Below the pieces are notes generated by a model, which searched no databases, had not been told where the DNA came from, and worked only from the letters and a program-made list of their open reading frames with translations. From positions 992,001-1,056,000 of the forward strand of contig NC_021172.1 in NCBI RefSeq assembly GCF_000230975.2: DNA of 64,000 bases, given 5' to 3'. Shown one piece after another: positions 16,963-25,793 of this stretch. How positions within the stretch are numbered: the first letter of the stretch is position 1; each line of letters begins with the position of its first letter. Origin of the DNA: Hyphomicrobium denitrificans 1NES1. Its GTDB lineage: Bacteria; Pseudomonadota; Alphaproteobacteria; Rhizobiales; Hyphomicrobiaceae. Both the position numbers and the translations under genes were made by a program.

Positions 16963-18303
16963 CTACTTCATCCCCAAATATTTTTCGAGCCAATGAATAT
17001 CGTAGACGCCATCGGCGATGTCGGGGTCTCTCACGAGATCCTGGAACAACGGGATCGTCGTTTCAATGCCATCGATCACGAACTCCGACAAGGCGCGGCG
17101 GAGACGCATCAGGCAGTCGTTGCGCGATTTGCCGTAAACGATGAGTTTGCCGATCAAACTGTCGTAGTAGGGGGGTATGCGGTAGCCCTGATAGACGCCG
17201 CTATCAACCCGGACGCCGAGGCCGCCCGGCGGGTGCCAGTAGGTGATCTTACCCGGCGATGGCCGAAAATCGCGAGGATTTTCGGCGCAAATGCGGCACT
17301 CGATGGCGTGGCCTTTGATCTGGACGTCTTCCTGCGTGAAGCTGAGCGGCAGGCCTGCGGCGACACGGATTTGCTCGAGCACGAGATCGGCACCTGTGAC
17401 CATTTCCGTCACTGGATGCTCAACCTGCAGGCGCGTATTCATCTCGATGAAGTAGAACTGGCCGTCCTCGAACAGGAATTCGACCGTTCCTGCGCCGCGG
17501 TATTTGAGCTTGCGCATCGCGTCGGCGACAGTCTTGCCGATCTTCTGCCGTTGCGCGGCGTTGAGCGCGGGTGACGGGCTCTCCTCGAGCACTTTCTGGT
17601 GGCGTCGCTGCAGCGAGCAATCGCGCTCTCCAAGGTGCACGGCATTGCCCTTGCCGTCGCCGAACACCTGGATCTCGATGTGGCGGGGTTTTTGCAAATA
17701 TTTTTCGATATAAACGGCATCGTCGTTGAACGCGGCCTTGGCTTCGGCGCGTGCCGTTGCGAGCGCCGTGCCGAGGTCGGCTGCCGAAGTGGCAACCTTC
17801 ATGCCACGCCCGCCGCCGCCTGCCGCTGCCTTGATCAGCACCGGGAAGCCCATGTCCTTGGCGACCTTCATCGCCTCGGTTTCGCTCGTCACGGCGCCGT
17901 TGGAACCCGGCACGATGGGGATGCCGAGCCGCTTTGCGGTTTCCTTGGCTTCAATCTTGTCGCCCATGATCCGGATGTGCTCGGACGTGGGGCCGATGAA
18001 CGTGATCTTGTGCTCTTCGAGGATCTCGGCGAAGCGAGCATTCTCGGACAGGAAGCCGTAGCCTGGATGCACCGCATCGGCGCCGGTGATTTCGCATGCC
18101 GTCACGAGAGCCGGAATATTGAGGTAGCTTTCGCGAGCAGGTGGAGGACCGATGCAGACGCTTTCGTCGGCAAGCCGAACGTGCATCGCGTCGGCGTCGG
18201 CCGTTGAATGGACGGCGACTGTCGCTATGCCGAGCTCCCGGCACGCGCGCTGAACGCGTAAGGCGATTTCCCCCCGGTTTGCGATCAAAATCTTATCGAA
18301 CAT
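16963..18303 (-). CDS. accC: Acetyl-CoA carboxylase biotin carboxylase subunit
   Basis: AccC uses ATP and bicarbonate to carboxylate the biotin of AccB, the first half-reaction of acetyl-CoA carboxylase in fatty acid synthesis. The 446-residue length is typical. Visible features are the N-terminal KILIANRGEIALRVQRACRE, the ATP-grasp glycine-rich loop AAAGGGGRGMK, the lid and active-site segments ERDCSLQRRHQKVLEESPSP, and EMNTRLQVEHPVTEMVTG with the catalytic Arg. It is directly downstream of accB (45-base gap), the standard accBC pair. No residue looks unusual. Confidence 0.97.
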   Translation of the reverse strand: MFDKILIANRGEIALRVQRACRELGIATVAVHSTADADAMHVRLADESVCIGPPPARESYLNIPALVTACEITGADAVHPGYGFLSENARFAEILEEHKITFIGPTSEHIRIMGDKIEAKETAKRLGIPIVPGSNGAVTSETEAMKVAKDMGFPVLIKAAAGGGGRGMKVATSAADLGTALATARAEAKAAFNDDAVYIEKYLQKPRHIEIQVFGDGKGNAVHLGERDCSLQRRHQKVLEESPSPALNAAQRQKIGKTVADAMRKLKYRGAGTVEFLFEDGQFYFIEMNTRLQVEHPVTEMVTGADLVLEQIRVAAGLPLSFTQEDVQIKGHAIECRICAENPRDFRPSPGKITYWHPPGGLGVRVDSGVYQGYRIPPYYDSLIGKLIVYGKSRNDCLMRLRRALSEFVIDGIETTIPLFQDLVRDPDIADGVYDIHWLEKYLGMK

Positions 18304-18348
18304 TTCTTCTCCAGCGTCCTTGCCCGTGCCTCATGCACGCGCGGCGCT

Positions 18349-18840
18349 TCATTCAATGATGATCAGGGGTTCGCCGTATTCGACCGGCTGCGCGTTTTCG
18401 ACGAGGATCGCCTTGACCGTTCCAGCGCGCGGCGCGGGGATCTGGTTCATTGTCTTCATCGCTTCTATGATCAGAAGCGTATCGCCTTGGTTCACCTTGC
18501 TGCCGACTTCGCAGAACGCGGGTGCGCCCGGTTCGGGTGAGCGGTAGGCGGTGCCGACCATCGGCGACTTCACGGCACCGGGATGCTTGGAAAGGTCGTT
18601 CGGCAACGGCGCTTGCTTGACTTCTGCAGCCGCTGGCGCGGCAGGCGCCGCCGGGGCGGCTGCAGCGTAGCCCTGGGGAGGCACGGCGGAAATCGAGATT
18701 GTCTTCGCGACGCGGATCTTCAGGCCGCTTTTCTCGATCTCGATCTCGGTGAGGCCGGTATCGTTGAGGAGCTCGGCAAGCTCACGGATCATCTGACTTT
18801 CGGCGCTTCCGCTCTTGGGGCCCTGGTCTTTTGCGGTCAT
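18349..18840 (-). CDS. accB: Biotin carboxyl carrier protein of acetyl-CoA carboxylase
   Basis: This 163-residue AccB carries biotin between AccC and the carboxyltransferase. The C-terminal biotinyl domain has the lysine site in [17 protein letters not shown], a common alphaproteobacterial variant of EAMKMMN, plus the thumb-containing [19 protein letters not shown] flexible Ala/Pro-rich linker (about residues 55-80) joins it to an N-terminal region ([20 protein letters not shown]). It sits between aroQ and accC on the same strand and is almost certainly co-transcribed with accC. Confidence 0.97.
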   Translation of the reverse strand: MTAKDQGPKSGSAESQMIRELAELLNDTGLTEIEIEKSGLKIRVAKTISISAVPPQGYAAAAPAAPAAPAAAEVKQAPLPNDLSKHPGAVKSPMVGTAYRSPEPGAPAFCEVGSKVNQGDTLLIIEAMKTMNQIPAPRAGTVKAILVENAQPVEYGEPLIIIE

Positions 18841-18903
18841 CAGTCCTCTGTCCTTGAGGTTTATCCGTCTGCGTCCGACTTATAGCCTATGTGTAGGTGC
18901 TCG

Positions 18904-19353
18904 TTACGCCTTGCTGGCCGCCAGGATGTTCGCCATGGCTGCCACCGCGAGTTCGTAACCCTTGCCGCCGAGGCCGCAGATGACGCCCGTTGCCGCAAGC
19001 GAAACGTAGGAATGCTGACGGAACTGGTCGCGACGGAAGATATTCGAAAGGTGTACCTCGATCACAGGCAGCTCAGCGGCCTGCAGTGCGTCCAGGATCG
19101 CGACCGACGTATGCGTATAGGCGCCGGCGTTGATGATGATGCCCTTAGCCTTGCCGCGCGCCTCCTGTACCCAGTTTACAATTTCGCCCTCGATATTCGA
19201 CTGGCGGAATTCGATCGTCAGGCCACTGGCAGCCGCGGCTTTCTCGGTGCGGGAGCGAAGATCGTCGAGCGTCTCGCTGCCGTAGATCGCCGGTTCGCGG
19301 ACGCCGAGCAAATTGAGGTTGGGGCCGTTCAGGACGTAGATAAGGGGGGTCAT
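18904..19353 (-). CDS. aroQ: Type II 3-dehydroquinate dehydratase
   Basis: AroQ dehydrates 3-dehydroquinate to 3-dehydroshikimate in the shikimate pathway. The 149-residue protein is the usual type II length. It begins IYVLNGPNLNLLGVREPAIY, has the catalytic-loop region containing Arg and Tyr, the FRQSNIEGEIVNWVQEARG block, INAGAYTHTSVAILDAL, and EVHLSNIFRRDQFRQHSYVS with the active-site His. ATG 19353 is chosen because it gives this canonical N-terminus; the frame is open 102 bases further upstream. The order aroQ-accB-accC is common in alphaproteobacteria. Confidence 0.96.
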   Translation of the reverse strand: MTPLIYVLNGPNLNLLGVREPAIYGSETLDDLRSRTEKAAAASGLTIEFRQSNIEGEIVNWVQEARGKAKGIIINAGAYTHTSVAILDALQAAELPVIEVHLSNIFRRDQFRQHSYVSLAATGVICGLGGKGYELAVAAMANILAASKA

Positions 19354-19511
19354 GATTTGGAGGTTGCTCAAGCGCCGGGGCGGTGCCCAAGCCAATTGCG
19401 GAGCCAAGGGTCTATCAGTTTTCCCGGCGAGCGCAAAGTATGCCTCCGGGCCCACGGAAATCCGGGGCCCGGAACGTTAATAAGTGCAACCAAGGCTTGG
19501 AAATAGGCCGA

Positions 19512-20414
19512 TCAGCAGATCGGGCAGCCATTCTTCCGAAATCCACTGACAAGCGCCTCGAGCTGGTCATGCAAGTCGTCCGGAGCCCCCGGGATCGATT
19601 TGTCGCCGACGAGGAAATGCGGGGTGCCGTTGATGCCCATTTTCTTGGCGAGAATTAAATCGTCGCGAAGCTCGTTTTTCACCTCGTCGCTCGCCATGTC
19701 GGCTTTGATCTTGTTCATGTCGAGGCCGAGCGACTCGGCGATCTTGAGGGCCGACGCCTCGTCGGCATGACCCTTTGAGCCAAGCATGGCCTGGTGGAAT
19801 TCCCAATACTTGCCCTGGCGTTTCACTGCGAGCGCAACGCGGGCCGCTTCCTCCGAGCCCTTCGAGAGGATCGGTAGCTCCTTGAAGACGAAACGGACCT
19901 TCTTGTCGTTCTGGATCAGCTTCTGAACTTCGGGGAGCCCGCGTTTGCAGTAACCGCAGTTGTAGTCGAAGAATTCGACGACCGTGATGTCGCCGTTGGG
20001 GTCGCCCGCAACCGAACTTCCGGGGCTGCGGAAGATCGACTTGCCATTCTCTGTCATGAAGGACTTGAGCTTGGCGTCCTGGTCCTTCTGCATCTTTTCA
20101 TCGAGTGCGTTCTGCACGTCGATCATGATTTCAGGGTTCTTGATCAGATAATCCTTGATGATCTCGCCGAGCGCTTTTTTCTGCTCGTCGGAGAACGTCG
20201 AGCCACCGGCGGTCGGGGCGATAGTTTCCGCGTGTGCCCGCGGGCTGACCAGACCGTCAATGGAGCCGATTGCATACGGCAGGAGCAGCGCCCCGCCGAT
20301 GGCGAAAATCGCGACGGCCGCCTTTCGGCCGGCCGATACCGAGCCGGCGATGTTTCGGATGATGTTCTTCAGGGTCATGGATATCGTCTCACTCATTGGA
20401 CTGGGGCGGCTCAT
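19512..20414 (-). CDS. DsbA-family periplasmic thiol oxidoreductase
   Basis: This 300-residue secreted or membrane-anchored thioredoxin-fold protein has a hydrophobic segment (AAVAIFAIGGALLLPYAIGS) at about residues 30-50, then a helical ScsC-like N-terminal region (SDEQKKALGEIIKDYLIKNP). The DsbA domain has active site FDYNCGYCKRGLPE and the cis-Pro segment NGTPHFLVGD. It would oxidise or isomerise disulphides of exported proteins. The start overlaps the stop of the M48 peptidase gene by 4 bases, which indicates translational coupling. A GC-rich inverted repeat (19446-19472) lies between it and aroQ but has no T tract. Confidence 0.88.
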   Translation of the reverse strand: MSRPSPMSETISMTLKNIIRNIAGSVSAGRKAAVAIFAIGGALLLPYAIGSIDGLVSPRAHAETIAPTAGGSTFSDEQKKALGEIIKDYLIKNPEIMIDVQNALDEKMQKDQDAKLKSFMTENGKSIFRSPGSSVAGDPNGDITVVEFFDYNCGYCKRGLPEVQKLIQNDKKVRFVFKELPILSKGSEEAARVALAVKRQGKYWEFHQAMLGSKGHADEASALKIAESLGLDMNKIKADMASDEVKNELRDDLILAKKMGINGTPHFLVGDKSIPGAPDDLHDQLEALVSGFRKNGCPIC

Positions 20415-21832
20415 GTCTCAGGCTTGTAGTTTATGATGTCGCCGTTCTTCAACCACTCGGGAGATCCCGCGCGAAGGCGGGGCTGGGCACGTTTTGCGAA
20501 GATTTGCGCCTGTTTGACGTCCCCTTCGTAAAAATATGCCTGGGCCGTCATTGCATCGGCCTCGGGTCCTTTGCCCTGCTTATAGTAGGCGTTTGCAAGC
20601 AGGCGGTAAGCCCTTCCATTCTGGTCCGTGATCAGGGATCTGCGCAGAAGATCGATTGATTCCTTGGAACTGTTGCCGTCGTTGCTGCCTTGCAACGCGT
20701 TGGCAAGCTCGACCTCTATCAATGGGCTTGCAGGCGCCAGTTTCAAGGCCTGCTGCAACTCCGGTACGGCCCTGCCCATTTTTCCCGACCGCATCAAGAC
20801 GTCAGCCTTCAGTTCGTAGAAGTACGGATAGTCGGGGTTTTCCGCGATCATTGCATCGATCTGCTTGACGGAGCTTTCAAGTGCGCCGGGGCCGCCGCGG
20901 AAGAACGTTGCAATGGCGCGCGCATATCGTGCCGGCAAAGATTTGTCGCCCGCTGGGTAGCGATTGAATACGGCGACCGGCGTTTCGAGATAGCCCGAAA
21001 GCTTGGCGCGCATCAAATCGTGGCGGAGCTGCAATGACGGCGGGTCCTTCTGGTTGACGTAGGGGCTTGCGGCGACGAGCTGGCTCAATCGGGCCAGACG
21101 ATCAACAGAGAGGGGATGGGACCGGATAAATGGGTCCTGCATATCCGCCGAGAGATATTCCTGCTGTTTGAAGCGCTCGAAGGTATCGAGCATGCCGCGT
21201 CCGGATTGCTTCGTCGCGGTGAGGTACTTCAAGCCGGCCTGATCCGCTGCCGATTCCTGGGAACGGCGCTCGGCAAGAAGCCCTTTCATGATGATGTTGC
21301 TGCCGCCCTGCATGATGGCTTGTCCGCCCTGCATGGTTTCGCGGCCGGAGGTTCCGCCAGAAACGCCCCCCGCCACCATTGCGCCGAGGCCGAGAACCTG
21401 AGTCAGCAGCACGCGTGTCTGGTCCTTTGCAATGCGCGCGCGAAGCGCGGCCATGTGCCCGCCGGCGATATGGCCGCTTTCGTGGGCGATAACGCCGATG
21501 ACCTCGTTCGGCGTTTTCGCCTGCATCAATGTGCCCGTGTGGACGAAAACGTTGGCGCCATCGAGAACGAATGCGTTGAATGCGTCGTTGTTGACGATGC
21601 GAACGGTAACGCGGCCGCTACCGAATCCCGCAGCCTGAAAGATCGGCTTGGCATAATCCTGGAGCAGGGCTTCTATCTCGGCATCGCGGATCAGCGGCAG
21701 ACCCTGCGCGCGAGCGCTCAAGGTGCCGGCCGAGATGCCGGCAGCGAGTGCGCAAAGCGCGACGAGCGCGCGGCGCCCAAGCGCGGCTGGCGAAAATCCT
21801 TTGCTCGTCGCGGACATATTGCTGTGCCTCAA
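20411..21832 (-). CDS. M48 family metalloprotease with TPR repeats (BepA-like)
   Basis: This 473-residue periplasmic zinc protease resembles BepA, which helps outer-membrane protein assembly and degrades misfolded ones. It has an N-terminal signal-like segment (ALVALCALAAGISAGTLSARA), a VFVHTGTLMQAKTPNEVIGV lead-in, the zinc motif HESGHIAGGH near residue 115, and the third ligand region ESAADQAGLKYL. The last 170 residues are TPR-like (YPYFYELKADVLMRSGKMGR, YRLLANAYYKQGKGPEADAM). The start may be ATG 21832 or the methionine five codons later. It overlaps the dsbA-like gene downstream by 4 bases. Confidence 0.92.
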   Translation of the reverse strand: MRHSNMSATSKGFSPAALGRRALVALCALAAGISAGTLSARAQGLPLIRDAEIEALLQDYAKPIFQAAGFGSGRVTVRIVNNDAFNAFVLDGANVFVHTGTLMQAKTPNEVIGVIAHESGHIAGGHMAALRARIAKDQTRVLLTQVLGLGAMVAGGVSGGTSGRETMQGGQAIMQGGSNIIMKGLLAERRSQESAADQAGLKYLTATKQSGRGMLDTFERFKQQEYLSADMQDPFIRSHPLSVDRLARLSQLVAASPYVNQKDPPSLQLRHDLMRAKLSGYLETPVAVFNRYPAGDKSLPARYARAIATFFRGGPGALESSVKQIDAMIAENPDYPYFYELKADVLMRSGKMGRAVPELQQALKLAPASPLIEVELANALQGSNDGNSSKESIDLLRRSLITDQNGRAYRLLANAYYKQGKGPEADAMTAQAYFYEGDVKQAQIFAKRAQPRLRAGSPEWLKNGDIINYKPET

Positions 21833-21991
21833 TCTCGATGTGTGTCTCGAGACACCGTAACGCTAAAATATTCAGCAGGCCCAGCTGGGTCAAATACGTG
21901 GCGAGCGTGGGCCGTTATGATCAGTCATCATAATAGGGCGCCAGAATGGCGGACGTTGTCGGCGCATCCGATCTTGCGATCACGCACAGAA

Positions 21992-22020
21992 AAAGGCCGA
22001 GCATTCGAGCATCGGCCTTT
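21992..22020 (-). terminator. Rho-independent terminator of rne
   Basis: On the minus strand AAAGGCCGA, an 11-base loop, then TCGGCCTTT followed directly by TTCTG forms a 9-bp stem with a T-rich end, 26 bases after the rne stop codon. Confidence 0.75.
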
Positions 22021-22045
22021 CCGAGTTCCTCACTTGCGGCCAGCG

Positions 22046-25000
22046 TTATTCGCCGCTGAATTTCCTCTGCCACCAACCTTTGCGCTGAGGCACGGATCCC
22101 GTAGCTGATTCCGCCTCGCCTGCTTGCTCGCCGGGGCCGACCACGACGCGCTCGATACGCGGTTCGCTCGATCCGATTTCGTGACGCCGCCGGGTTGGGG
22201 CGCTTGGCGCTGCCGCTGGCTCCGGAGACGCTTCCGTGGCCACAGGTTGCGGGCTGGGCTCCGACGATTCCGCGATTGACGGCGTCTCTGTTGCGATGTC
22301 ATCCGCTCCGTTGGCCGCCGATGGAACGTCCCAAACGCGACGCGGACGCCGGCTCTGAGGCGGAGGTGCCGTTCGCTCATTCGAGCCCGCTTCATCGGGC
22401 TCGCTCCGATCAGGAGCTTCGACAGCTTCGTCTGATCCCTCGTCGTCAACGTCCGGATGTTCGGTTTCGGAAGTCGCTGTCGAATCCTGCGCTGAATCGC
22501 GACCGCGTTCGCGCCCGCGGCGGCCGCCGCGGCGTCCGCGTCTGCGGCGTTTGTTGGGTTTGTCGTCAGAACCGTTGCCATCGCCGGCGTAGGCTTGCGC
22601 GCCGTCATCGACGGATGGCTGTTCGCCAAGCCCTTCGATATTGAAGTTAGGCTCGCCGGATTCGTGGTGTGTCTCGTCAGTCGCGGCTTGATCGCGGTCG
22701 GAGTCTTCCCCGCGCGGCTCGAAAGAATAGTTTTCGCTGCGATCGTCGCCGCGGTCGCGTCCGCCTCTGCCGCGGCGTCTGCGACGACGGCCACGGCGCT
22801 GATCGTTTTCATCGCCGTCGCGGCCACCGTTACGCTGTTCGCGGTCGACGGTTTCCTCTTCGACTTCTGCGGCTTCGCTCGATATATCGATGTCGGAGGA
22901 TGCGTAGGAGGGGGCATCGCCTTCGGCGTCAAAGCCCCAGTCCATGTTGACTGCCGCGCGCTCCGCGCGGCGAACCGGAAGGGCCGATGTGGTACTTCGC
23001 TCGACGGTGAAGTTCGCGCCCTGCACGCGATCGCTGCCAAGCACTGTTACCGAATAGCCGTGCCGCACTTCCATGTCGGCGATGTAGGCGCGCTTGCTGT
23101 TTAAGATGTAAAGCGCAACTGCAGGCGTCGTCGTAGCGATCAGGGGACCGTTGGCGCCTGCCGTAATCACGTCCTCGATGCCGCGCAAGACTGCGAGCGC
23201 AATGCTCTCGGTTGAGCGTATGATGCCGGTGCCCTGACAATGCGGGCATTGCGACGTAGAACCTTCGAGCACACCGGTTCTGAGACGCTGACGCGACATT
23301 TCCATCAAGCCGAAATGCGAGATGCGGCCAAGCTGGATGCGCGCCCGATCGAACCTCAGCGCGTCCTTCAGGCGGCGTTCGACCGCACGGTTGTTGCGCT
23401 TCTCCTCCATGTCGATGAAATCGATGACGATGAGACCCGCGAGATCGCGAAGCTTCAGCTGCCGGGCGATTTCATCGGCGGCTTCGAGGTTCGTCGCGAG
23501 CGCCGTTTCCTCGATCGAGAATTCACGCGTCGATTTTCCCGAGTTGACGTCGATTGCGACGAGCGCTTCCGTCTGGTTGATGACGATGTAGCCGCCTGAG
23601 CGCAATGTCACCTGCGGCTGGAACATCGCATTGAGCTGGCGTTCGACGCCGTAGCGCGTGAAGAGCGGTGTCGGCTCGCGATAAGCGACGACATTCTTCG
23701 TGTGGCTCGGCATCAGCATCTTCATAAAGTCGGCTGCTTCCTGATGCCCGGCTTCGCCCGCGACGACGATTTCCTCGACGTCCTTGTTATATAGATCGCG
23801 GATCGAGCGCTTGATCAGATCGCCTTCCTCGTAGACGAGGCTCGGCGCCGTGGACTGAAGCGTCAAGTCGCGGACGCTTTCCCAGAGACGCAGCAGATAT
23901 TCGAAGTCGCGCTTGATCTCCTGCTTCGTCCGCGTTGCGCCGGCTGTACGGATAATGAGGCCCATTCCCTCCGGAACCTCGAGCTCCTGAGCGATGGCCT
24001 TCAGACGACGGCGATCTTGCGGGTTGGTGATCTTGCGTGAAATGCCGCCGCCGCGTGCGGTGTTCGGCATCAGAACCGTGTAGCGCCCGGCGAGCGACAG
24101 ATACGTCGTGAGCGCCGCGCCTTTGTTGCCGCGTTCCTCTTTGACAACCTGCACCAGAATGATCTGGCGCCGCTTGATGACTTCCTGGATCTTGTAGCTG
24201 CGCGGGCGGCGGCGCTGACGAGAGCGCGGGCCTTCGCGAAATTCCGGATGGGAGCCTTCGTCATGAGGCTCGGCCGAACCGTTGTCGTTTAGTGCATCCT
24301 GATGGGCGAACTCGTCGTCGCTAGCCGGACGTTCGTCGGACGGTTGTTCGGGTTGTTCCTCGTCGCCTTCAACGTTCGAAGGGGCCGCTTCGCTTTCCGT
24401 TGAGTCATCGCCCACGACGATCGGGCTCTCGTCGCTGGCGTCCGAGGCAGATTTCTCTTTCGCGCTCGTTTCGGCCGTGTCGTCGGGCGGCAACTCGGTG
24501 CGCACCTCATCGATGGACCGGCGAACCGCCGAAGCGACGACCTTGACCGTCTGCTCGCCGTCTTCCTCTCCGCCGATCTCTTCGATGTGCTCGTCTTCCT
24601 CGACGTCAACGATATGGGACGCCTCAAGCGAGGTGTCGGCAGGGGAGAGGTCGCCGAAATCGTCGCCGGGGGAATCGGGGCCCGTTTCCGCATCGGCGTG
24701 GCTGCGCACATTGCGACGCGCCAGCGCTTCGGCACGGCGGTCGGCAGCGGCCTCAAGCTCGGCTTCGGCCGCTGCTTCCTCGTCAAGGAGGGCCTGACGG
24801 TCGGCGACCGGGATCTGGTAATAATCGGGATGGACTTCGTTGAATGCGAGGAACCCGTGGCGATTGCCGCCGTAGTCCACGAAGGCAGCCTGCAAGGACG
24901 GCTCAACACGCGTTACTTTCGCGAGATAAATATTGCCTCGCAATAGCTTGCGAGCAGCGCTTTCGAAATCGAACTCCTCTACCCGGCCGTTGCGTTGAAC

Positions 25001-25057
25001 CACAACCCGAGTCTCCTCGGGATGCGTGGCATCGATAAGCATTTTTGTGTTTGACAT
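22046..25057 (-). CDS. rne: Ribonuclease E, degradosome scaffold
   Basis: This RNase E of about 1003 residues is the endonuclease that starts mRNA decay and processes rRNA. It begins MSNTKMLIDATHPEETRVVV. The S1 domain (RGNIYLAKVTRVEPSLQAAF) is interrupted by a long acidic insert of about 200 residues (EEDEHIEEIGGEED) before it resumes at RSYKIQEVIKRRQIILVQVV. The catalytic core has LVAIDVNSGKSTREFSIEET, IDFIDMEEKRNN with metal-binding Asp, and the Zn-link CPHCQGTG. The C-terminal third is disordered with Arg-rich RNA-binding patches (RRGRRRRRRGRGGRDRGD) and ends QRKGWWQRKFSGE, the GWW tail known to bind PNPase in Caulobacter. ATG 25057 follows AAGGA. Confidence 0.97.
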   Translation of the reverse strand: MSNTKMLIDATHPEETRVVVQRNGRVEEFDFESAARKLLRGNIYLAKVTRVEPSLQAAFVDYGGNRHGFLAFNEVHPDYYQIPVADRQALLDEEAAAEAELEAAADRRAEALARRNVRSHADAETGPDSPGDDFGDLSPADTSLEASHIVDVEEDEHIEEIGGEEDGEQTVKVVASAVRRSIDEVRTELPPDDTAETSAKEKSASDASDESPIVVGDDSTESEAAPSNVEGDEEQPEQPSDERPASDDEFAHQDALNDNGSAEPHDEGSHPEFREGPRSRQRRRPRSYKIQEVIKRRQIILVQVVKEERGNKGAALTTYLSLAGRYTVLMPNTARGGGISRKITNPQDRRRLKAIAQELEVPEGMGLIIRTAGATRTKQEIKRDFEYLLRLWESVRDLTLQSTAPSLVYEEGDLIKRSIRDLYNKDVEEIVVAGEAGHQEAADFMKMLMPSHTKNVVAYREPTPLFTRYGVERQLNAMFQPQVTLRSGGYIVINQTEALVAIDVNSGKSTREFSIEETALATNLEAADEIARQLKLRDLAGLIVIDFIDMEEKRNNRAVERRLKDALRFDRARIQLGRISHFGLMEMSRQRLRTGVLEGSTSQCPHCQGTGIIRSTESIALAVLRGIEDVITAGANGPLIATTTPAVALYILNSKRAYIADMEVRHGYSVTVLGSDRVQGANFTVERSTTSALPVRRAERAAVNMDWGFDAEGDAPSYASSDIDISSEAAEVEEETVDREQRNGGRDGDENDQRRGRRRRRRGRGGRDRGDDRSENYSFEPRGEDSDRDQAATDETHHESGEPNFNIEGLGEQPSVDDGAQAYAGDGNGSDDKPNKRRRRGRRGGRRGRERGRDSAQDSTATSETEHPDVDDEGSDEAVEAPDRSEPDEAGSNERTAPPPQSRRPRRVWDVPSAANGADDIATETPSIAESSEPSPQPVATEASPEPAAAPSAPTRRRHEIGSSEPRIERVVVGPGEQAGEAESATGSVPQRKGWWQRKFSGE

Positions 25058-25793
25058 CGATTCAGTTCCTTGGCGCGCCGAGACTGCTCGCATCTCCGAC
25101 TGCCGATAACGGCGATCATTGCGAGGTTCGTGCGGCGGCGCATTGTGTTGGTAAAATGTGTGGAAGTGAAAATCGGCCGGGACGATTTCTGCAGCATTCC
25201 AGCTCCGGCGGCGCGTGTGCGGCTCACCGTATCAGCCATGCATGCGGTACGGACTTTTGTCCGCCGGATGCCGCCGTGGATGGTGCGAGTTGTCGTCATG
25301 GCCTGTCGTGTAGTGCCCGGCTTCGCGCCAAAAAGCGGAACGTCCGCCGGGAAATGGGTTTTGCGACGCTTAGGACGTCGCGTTGATCAAATGGCCGCCT
25401 GGTTACCGGCGCTGTATCCAACGAACCGACCGGGGCGACCGGCACAAAGTCAGAGATCCTTGACGCCGCCCGGGCGGGCTTAACGTCAAAGCGCATTTCC
25501 AGAGCGGCGCCGATACCCATGCGCTCGCTCCAAGCAGATGCGATCCGTGCGCGTTTGATTACCTGTGAACGCAGAGCTTTCTATTCTGCAGCAGGCCGAT
25601 CAAGCCACGCCGGCGCTTACCGAGTTATCCCACAATGGGTGTGTCTTCAGCGCCACCGAATATGGTGAAAGTCTACGAGGTCGTTCCCAGGCTGGCAAGT
25701 GATATAAAAGGGGAGCCGGAACACGCCCTCGCTTATGGGCTAATACTTATATCGTCTCTGAAAACAAAGCCTTAACACACCGGGGGTTCAAAG
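25058..25793. other. Divergent intergenic region rne / amiC
   Basis: These 736 bases separate divergent rne and amiC. Open frames here (for example 25070-25483 plus strand) are Arg-rich and have no recognisable motif, so I treat them as chance. The region should hold the long 5' leader of rne, which autoregulates in other bacteria, and promoters for both genes. The AT-rich part at about 25700-25770 (AAGTGATATAAAAGGGG, TAATACTTATATCG) is the likeliest amiC promoter area. Confidence 0.4.

Noticed and set aside
16045..17574. 509-codon plus-strand frame over aat and accC
   Set aside because: It lies antisense to two clear housekeeping genes and its translation has no recognisable domain.
22030..23040. 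336-codon minus frame inside rne
   Set aside because: Low-complexity Ala/Arg/Lys/Thr translation produced by reading the rne tail in another frame.
25070..25483. 137-codon frame upstream of rne
   Set aside because: Arg-rich, no motif, overlaps the rne leader; probably chance in high-GC DNA.
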